A stretch of DNA of 64,000 nt, taken from assembly GCF_013415885.1 (NCBI RefSeq), contig NZ_CP058910.1, forward strand, positions 682,001 through 746,000, given 5' to 3'. Of this stretch, positions 59,919 to 64,000 are shown in pieces. Each line of letters opens with the position of its first letter. Positions within the stretch are counted from its first letter, which is position 1. Origin of the DNA: Halosimplex rubrum. GTDB taxonomy: Archaea; Halobacteriota; Halobacteria; Halobacteriales; Haloarculaceae. A model generated the notes under the pieces. It was given only the letters and a program-made list of their open reading frames with translations. It was not told the origin of the DNA and ran no database searches. The position numbers were made by a program, and so were the translations under genes.

Positions 59919-61522
59919 CGGTCGGGGAGCAGCGGGTCCGGTCGGAGGCGGAGCGAACCGACCGCGACGAGCAGATGATCGCGAACGCGGCCGGCGCGCT
60001 GGACGTCGTCAGGACGGCGTCGGCGACGGTCGACACGGAACTCGACGCGATCGCCGAGGCGGCGAGCCGCCAGGTCGGGGAGGTCGATTCGGCGGTCGAC
60101 GACGTTTCGTCGCTATCGGCGACGATCGAGGAGGTCGCCGCGACGGCGACGTCGGTCAGCGAGCAGTCCGAGCGCGCGGCCGCTGAGGCCGCCGACGGGC
60201 GGGGGTCGGCCGCCGAGGCCACCGAGACGCTGCGGGAGGCCCGCGAAGCAGGGCAGGCGGCGCTCGAACGGATCGACGCGCTCACGACCCAGATCGACCG
60301 GATCGCGGAGGCGCTCGCGGGGATCGAGGACATCGCCGACCAGACGAACATGCTCGCGCTGAACGCGAGTATCGAGGCGGCCCGCGCCGGGGACGGCAGC
60401 GACGGGTTCGCGGTCGTCGCCGAGGAGATCAAGTCCCTGGCCGGGGACTCCCAGTCCCAGGCCGACGACATCGATTCGCTGCTGTCGGACGTGCGGGTCG
60501 CCACCGACGAGACGGTCGCCCAACTCGAACGGGCGGTCGAGCGGATAGACCGGGCGAGCGCCCGCGCCGAGGAGACGAAGGCGGCGTTCGACGACGTGAC
60601 CGACGCCGTCGAGGAGACCGCCGCGGACATCGGGTCGGTCTCGGCGGCGGCCGACGAGCAGGCCGAGACGAGCGAGCGGGTCGCCGCGACGGTCGAGACC
60701 GTCGCCGAGAGCGCCCGGAGCGTCGAGCGCGACATCGAGACGATCCGCGATGCCCGGAGCGAGCAGACGGAGATGCTGGCCGAGATCGAGGAGGCCCTGG
60801 AGGGCGCGGGCGGGTCCCGCGACGGCGAACTCGCCGATGCGGCCCGGATCCCGACGGGAGTCGACGCCGTCGACGCGCTCTGTGACGGCGGGATCGCTCA
60901 GGGCGCCCGCGCGGTCGTCCGTCACGACGGGTCGCCGGCGGTCGACCGACTGCTCGCCCAAGCGTGTGCGGCCGCGATCGCCGACGAGCGGGCGGTGTCG
61001 CTGTCGCCGCCGCCCGGCTTCGAGCGAGGGACGCTCGACGCCGCGCTGGACGCGGTCGGGACCGGCGTCGGCGAGGCGCTCGCGGCCGACCGGCTGTTCG
61101 TCCTCGACATGTTCGACGAGTGGAGGGGCGGCCGCAACGTGTTCGACCTCGACCGCCGGTCGCTGGGCGAGGTGAACGAACGCACCGCCGAGCGGCGCGA
61201 CCGCCCGCTCTTGGTGGTCGGGAACGTCGCCGGCGAGATCGAGGTCCTGGGCGAGCGGACCGCCCGGGCGGCCCGCTACGACAACGACGACGGGGTCTTC
61301 GAACCGACCGACACCGTGGTCAACGTCGTCGACGACAGCGCCGTCAGCGAGTCCTTCGCGGCGTTCTACGACGGGGCGGCCGACCAGGTCCTGTCGGTGA
61401 GCGGCGAGGACCGCCCGACCGTCGAACTGGCGACCGCCGTCGGCCGGGGCGGCGGGGGGAGCCGTCGGCTGACGGTGTCGTCGGAGCCGCCGTTCTTCGC
61501 CGTCGCCGACGGTGGACCGTGA
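59915..61522 (+). CDS. Methyl-accepting chemotaxis-type transducer with C-terminal RecA-like domain
   Basis: A 535-residue signalling protein starting [17 protein letters not shown]. Residues 30-290 are the helical MCP signalling region; the hairpin tip at about 139-176 carries [18 protein letters not shown] and [17 protein letters not shown]. No HAMP or membrane helix follows the preferred start. Residues 311-535 ([25 protein letters not shown]) resemble a RecA/KaiC-like fold with a degenerate Walker A (RHDGSPAV in place of GxxGxGK). The last part is [17 protein letters not shown]. It is a haloarchaeal transducer-like protein with an unusual C-terminal domain. The stop overlaps the kinase start. 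Confidence 0.85.
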   Translation: MTVGEQRVRSEAERTDRDEQMIANAAGALDVVRTASATVDTELDAIAEAASRQVGEVDSAVDDVSSLSATIEEVAATATSVSEQSERAAAEAADGRGSAAEATETLREAREAGQAALERIDALTTQIDRIAEALAGIEDIADQTNMLALNASIEAARAGDGSDGFAVVAEEIKSLAGDSQSQADDIDSLLSDVRVATDETVAQLERAVERIDRASARAEETKAAFDDVTDAVEETAADIGSVSAAADEQAETSERVAATVETVAESARSVERDIETIRDARSEQTEMLAEIEEALEGAGGSRDGELADAARIPTGVDAVDALCDGGIAQGARAVVRHDGSPAVDRLLAQACAAAIADERAVSLSPPPGFERGTLDAALDAVGTGVGEALAADRLFVLDMFDEWRGGRNVFDLDRRSLGEVNERTAERRDRPLLVVGNVAGEIEVLGERTARAARYDNDDGVFEPTDTVVNVVDDSAVSESFAAFYDGAADQVLSVSGEDRPTVELATAVGRGGGGSRRLTVSSEPPFFAVADGGP

Positions 61523-62547
61523 CCGGCACTGACCACCCCGCCGAGCGGTTCGAGGCGCTGTTCGGGCTCATCGACGACGCCGTCGTCGAGGTGGAGGTCG
61601 CGGACATGCGCCCGGTCGTCCGCGCGGTCAACCCCGGGTTCGAGTCGGTGTTCGGCTGGTCGGCCGAGACCGTCGTCGGCGAGTCGCTCAACGACTTCAT
61701 CGTCCCGGACGGCCGGGTCGAGGAGGCGGTCGACCTCGACCGGCGCACCGCCGACGGGAAAGTCAACAGCGAGACGGTGACCCGGCGGACGGCGGACGGA
61801 CTCCGCCAGTTCATCTACCGCGGGATCCCCTACGAGCGCGACGACGGCGGCCGGGGCGGACTGGCGATCTACACCGACATCACCGAGCGGAACCGCCGCA
61901 AGCGCCACCACGCGGTGCTCCACCGCGTCCTCCGGCACAACCTCCGCAACGCCCTGACCGTGATCCTCGGGAGTGCCTCGGAGATCGAGCGCCGAGCCGA
62001 CGACCCGCTCGTCGAGCAGGCGCGGCTCACCCTCTCGGCGGCCGAAGATCTGGAGCGGCTCAGCGACCGCGCTCGCCTCGTCGAACGCGCCTTCGATGAC
62101 GAGGTCGACCGTCAGGTGGTCGACGTCGCGGCCCTCTCGCGCTCGGTCGCGACCGCGGCCCGGGAGGCGGCGGACTCGGCGACGATCACCACGGAGCTGC
62201 CCGACCGACTGCCCGCCCTGGCCGGCGGCCCGATCGAGGCCGCGCTGGAGAATCTCCTGTCGAACGCCGTGATCCACGGCGGTGAGTCGCCGGCCGTTCG
62301 GATCGTCGGCCGGCGAGCGGGCGACGCGGTCGAGGTCGAAGTCGTCGACGACGGACCGGGGATCCCCGACGGCGAGCGGGCGGTCGTCTTCGAGGACCGA
62401 CCGCTCACCCAGCTCTCCCACGGGACCGGACTCGGTCTCTGGCTGGCCAAGTGGGCCGTCGAGTCGTGTCACGGCCGCATCGACCACGAACGGACCGACG
62501 GCGAGACCGTCGTCCGCGTGACGCTTCCCGCGGCCGACGCGAAGTGA
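61519..62547 (+). CDS. PAS-domain sensor histidine kinase
   Basis: A 342-residue kinase from GTG 61519 ([15 protein letters not shown]), overlapping the transducer stop by 4 bases (GTGA). PAS domain: 15-124 ([29 protein letters not shown]). H box: [15 protein letters not shown] with phospho-acceptor H140. The ATPase region follows: [12 protein letters not shown] (N box), DDGPGIPD (G1), [11 protein letters not shown] (G2). This is the HisKA/HATPase type frequent in haloarchaea, often without a linked response regulator. It is translationally coupled to the transducer, suggesting one signalling complex. Confidence 0.93.
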   Translation: MTGTDHPAERFEALFGLIDDAVVEVEVADMRPVVRAVNPGFESVFGWSAETVVGESLNDFIVPDGRVEEAVDLDRRTADGKVNSETVTRRTADGLRQFIYRGIPYERDDGGRGGLAIYTDITERNRRKRHHAVLHRVLRHNLRNALTVILGSASEIERRADDPLVEQARLTLSAAEDLERLSDRARLVERAFDDEVDRQVVDVAALSRSVATAAREAADSATITTELPDRLPALAGGPIEAALENLLSNAVIHGGESPAVRIVGRRAGDAVEVEVVDDGPGIPDGERAVVFEDRPLTQLSHGTGLGLWLAKWAVESCHGRIDHERTDGETVVRVTLPAADAK

Positions 62548-62589
62548 CCCCGGACGTCGACGCGGCCACCTTCGCTCGCGCGCGGCCCG

Positions 62590-63570
62590 CTACAGCCGCC
62601 GGGCCACGTCCTCGGCGAAGTAGGTGAGGATCAGGTCCGCGCCCGCCCGTTTGATCGACAGCAGCGACTCGCGGGCGACCCCTTCGAGGTCCAGCCACCC
62701 CTTCTCGGCGGCCGCGTGGAGCATCGCGTACTCGCCGGAGACGTTGTAGGCGGCGACCGGATGGTCGAAGTGCTCGCGCACGTCCGCGACCACGTCCAGA
62801 TAGGGGAGCGCCGGCTTGACCATCAGCACGTCGGCGCCCTCCTCGACGTCCAGGGCGACCTCGCGCATCGCCTCGCGACCGTTGGCGGGGTCCATCTGGT
62901 AGTGGCGGCGGTCGCCGAAGGCGGGCGCGCCGTCGGCGGCGTCGCGGAACGGCCCGTAGAACGCCGACTCGTACTTCGCCGCGTAGCTCATGACCGGCAG
63001 CGACTCGAACCCGCGCTCGTCGAGTTCGGCGCGGATCGCCCCGACCATCCCGTCGGTCATGCTGGAGGGCGCGACCATGTCCGCGCCCGCCTCGGCGTGG
63101 GAGGCGGCGGTCTTCGCCAGCAGGTCGAGGGTCCGGTCGTTGTCGACGGTCATGTGCGGGTCCGCGCGGGCGTCGTCCTCAACCACGCCGCAGTGGCCGT
63201 GGTCGGTGTACTCGCAGAGACACACGTCGGTGATCACGTAGGCGTCGGTCTCGTCGGTGATCGCCCGGACGGCGCGCTGGACGACGCCGTCGTCCGCCCA
63301 CGCACGCGAGCCCTCGGCGTCTTTCGACTCGGGGATCCCGAAGATCATGACCGCCTCGACGCCGGTCTCGCGGACTTCGCGGACGCGCTCGACCGCCTGG
63401 TCGACGGGCACGCGCTCGTGGCCCGGCATCGACTCGATCGGGACTCGTTCGTCGGTCGTCGCGTCGACGAACACGGGGGCGATCAGGTCCGACGCCGAGA
63501 GCTCGGTCTCTCGCACGAGCGGGCGGACGCCGTCGCTCCGGAGTCGCCGGGGTCGGCGTGACATGTCCAT
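62590..63570 (-). CDS. hemB: Delta-aminolevulinic acid dehydratase (porphobilinogen synthase)
   Basis: Joins two 5-aminolevulinate molecules to porphobilinogen in haem and cobalamin synthesis. It has 326 residues. Start MDMSRRPRRLRSDGVRPLV. The cysteine-rich zinc site VCLCEYTDHGHCG and the two Schiff-base lysines (K in MSYAAKYESAFYGPF and in LMVKPALPYLD) are intact. The Asp/Ser metal residues are in GADMVAPSSMTDGMVGAI. It is convergent with the histidine kinase gene and divergent from the DedA gene. Another tetrapyrrole gene is not in the window. Confidence 0.97.
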   Translation of the reverse strand: MDMSRRPRRLRSDGVRPLVRETELSASDLIAPVFVDATTDERVPIESMPGHERVPVDQAVERVREVRETGVEAVMIFGIPESKDAEGSRAWADDGVVQRAVRAITDETDAYVITDVCLCEYTDHGHCGVVEDDARADPHMTVDNDRTLDLLAKTAASHAEAGADMVAPSSMTDGMVGAIRAELDERGFESLPVMSYAAKYESAFYGPFRDAADGAPAFGDRRHYQMDPANGREAMREVALDVEEGADVLMVKPALPYLDVVADVREHFDHPVAAYNVSGEYAMLHAAAEKGWLDLEGVARESLLSIKRAGADLILTYFAEDVARRL

Positions 63571-63694
63571 ACCCGCATTCGTCGTCTCGGGGTAATCAGG
63601 GTAGCGACCCGGCGGCGCCGGGCCCGGTCGAGCGGCGGTCGCGTCGCCCCCGAGCGGAAGACATTTGACCGATACGCCCGGACCGTTCGGGTGA

Positions 63695-64000
63695 ATGGCA
63701 TCACTGGACTCGACCCGTCGGTCCCGGCTGCGCGGGTTCGCCGAGGACTACGGGTTGATCGTCGTCGCCGGCTTCTTCTTTCTGCTGGCGGTCGCGGGCG
63801 CCGTCCTGTTCGTCTTCGGCGACGAGCAGTTCGCCCAGCGGATCATCGACACCTACGGCCTGCCCGCCCTGCTCCCCATCTTCGTCCTCGAAGGCGCGAT
63901 GCTGCTGTACTTCGCTCCCAGCGAGGCGCTCGTGCCGGGCGCCATCGAGTTCCTCGCGACCGAGTCGGCCGGCTACGAGTGGGCGACGATCGCGCTCATC
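63695..64000 (+). CDS. DedA/SNARE-associated (VTT-domain) membrane protein, cut at window end
   Basis: Starts MASLDSTRRSRLRGFAEDYG. The first hydrophobic helix is LIVVAGFFFLLAVAGAVLFVF, followed by GDEQFAQRIIDTYGLPALLPIFVLEGAMLLYFAPSEALVPGAIEFLA, which is the start of the VTT/DedA fold with its reentrant loop and amphipathic helix (given as region). It lacks its C-terminus because the window ends. DedA proteins are membrane proteins linked to lipid scrambling and homeostasis. It is divergent from hemB. Confidence 0.85.
   Translation, partial: MASLDSTRRSRLRGFAEDYGLIVVAGFFFLLAVAGAVLFVFGDEQFAQRIIDTYGLPALLPIFVLEGAMLLYFAPSEALVPGAIEFLATESAGYEWATIALI

Noticed and set aside
59776-60186. Plus-strand 136-codon frame overlapping the transducer start
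   Set aside because: It lies in the wrong phase relative to the transducer and the leader frame, and shows a shadow composition rich in Arg and Gly.

Overview
The window reads as chromosomal DNA of a halophilic archaeon of the class Halobacteria. The evidence is very high GC, acidic proteins rich in Asp and Glu, a Haloarcula-type malate dehydrogenase, a halobacterial transducer-like protein, a twin-arginine exported protein, PolD, Hef, Orc1/Cdc6 and GatD. Malate dehydrogenase and the gene set around the origin suggest a relative of Haloarcula or Halomicrobium, but this is inference. I see no rRNA, tRNA, CRISPR array, transposase or provirus.

Layout. 1-9.4 kb: threonine synthase (partial), an M29 aminopeptidase, citrate synthase, a deacylase-like hydrolase, a PIN/AbrB toxin-antitoxin-like pair, dihydrofolate reductase, a MATE transporter and threonine deaminase. 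9.5-14.3 kb: BolA, then a minus-strand block with GatD, an acetyltransferase, HisI and a coiled-coil protein. 14.4-25.8 kb: membrane proteins, regulators, SerA, a metallo-beta-lactamase-fold hydrolase, a second M29 aminopeptidase and a tryptophanyl-tRNA-synthetase-like protein. 25.9-37.2 kb: a Tat-exported repeat protein, threonine aldolase, a membrane-bound regulator, a CDF transporter, an XPD-like helicase, SerB, a Cys/Met PLP enzyme and two tandem small membrane proteins.

37.3-51 kb is a replication and repair neighbourhood: PolD small subunit, signal peptidase, Orc1/Cdc6, a replication origin with inverted origin-recognition boxes around an AT-rich CTAG-dense core, oapABC, malate dehydrogenase, a p27-like zinc-ribbon protein and Hef. 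51-54.4 kb holds a polyprenol-kinase-like membrane protein, GlyRS and a CBS protein. 54.4-59.5 kb holds two tandem copies of an amtB-glnK-lrp module for ammonium uptake. 59.8-62.5 kb is a transducer plus histidine kinase operon with an apparently frameshifted membrane anchor, followed by HemB and a DedA-family protein cut by the window edge.

The least expected signal is a recurring arrangement at gene 3' ends. Downstream of citrate synthase (2172-2487) and of the XPD-like helicase (33381-33598) the last codons of the gene are repeated, stop codon included, beyond a palindromic element with CCACSTTTTTCG-like inverted ends. In both cases the intact gene ends in TAG and the detached copy in TAA. 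A 26-bp tandem duplication covers the 3' end of a third gene (29249-29300), and two palindromes are inserted in frame inside serB. These suggest a small palindromic element family that interacts with coding ends.
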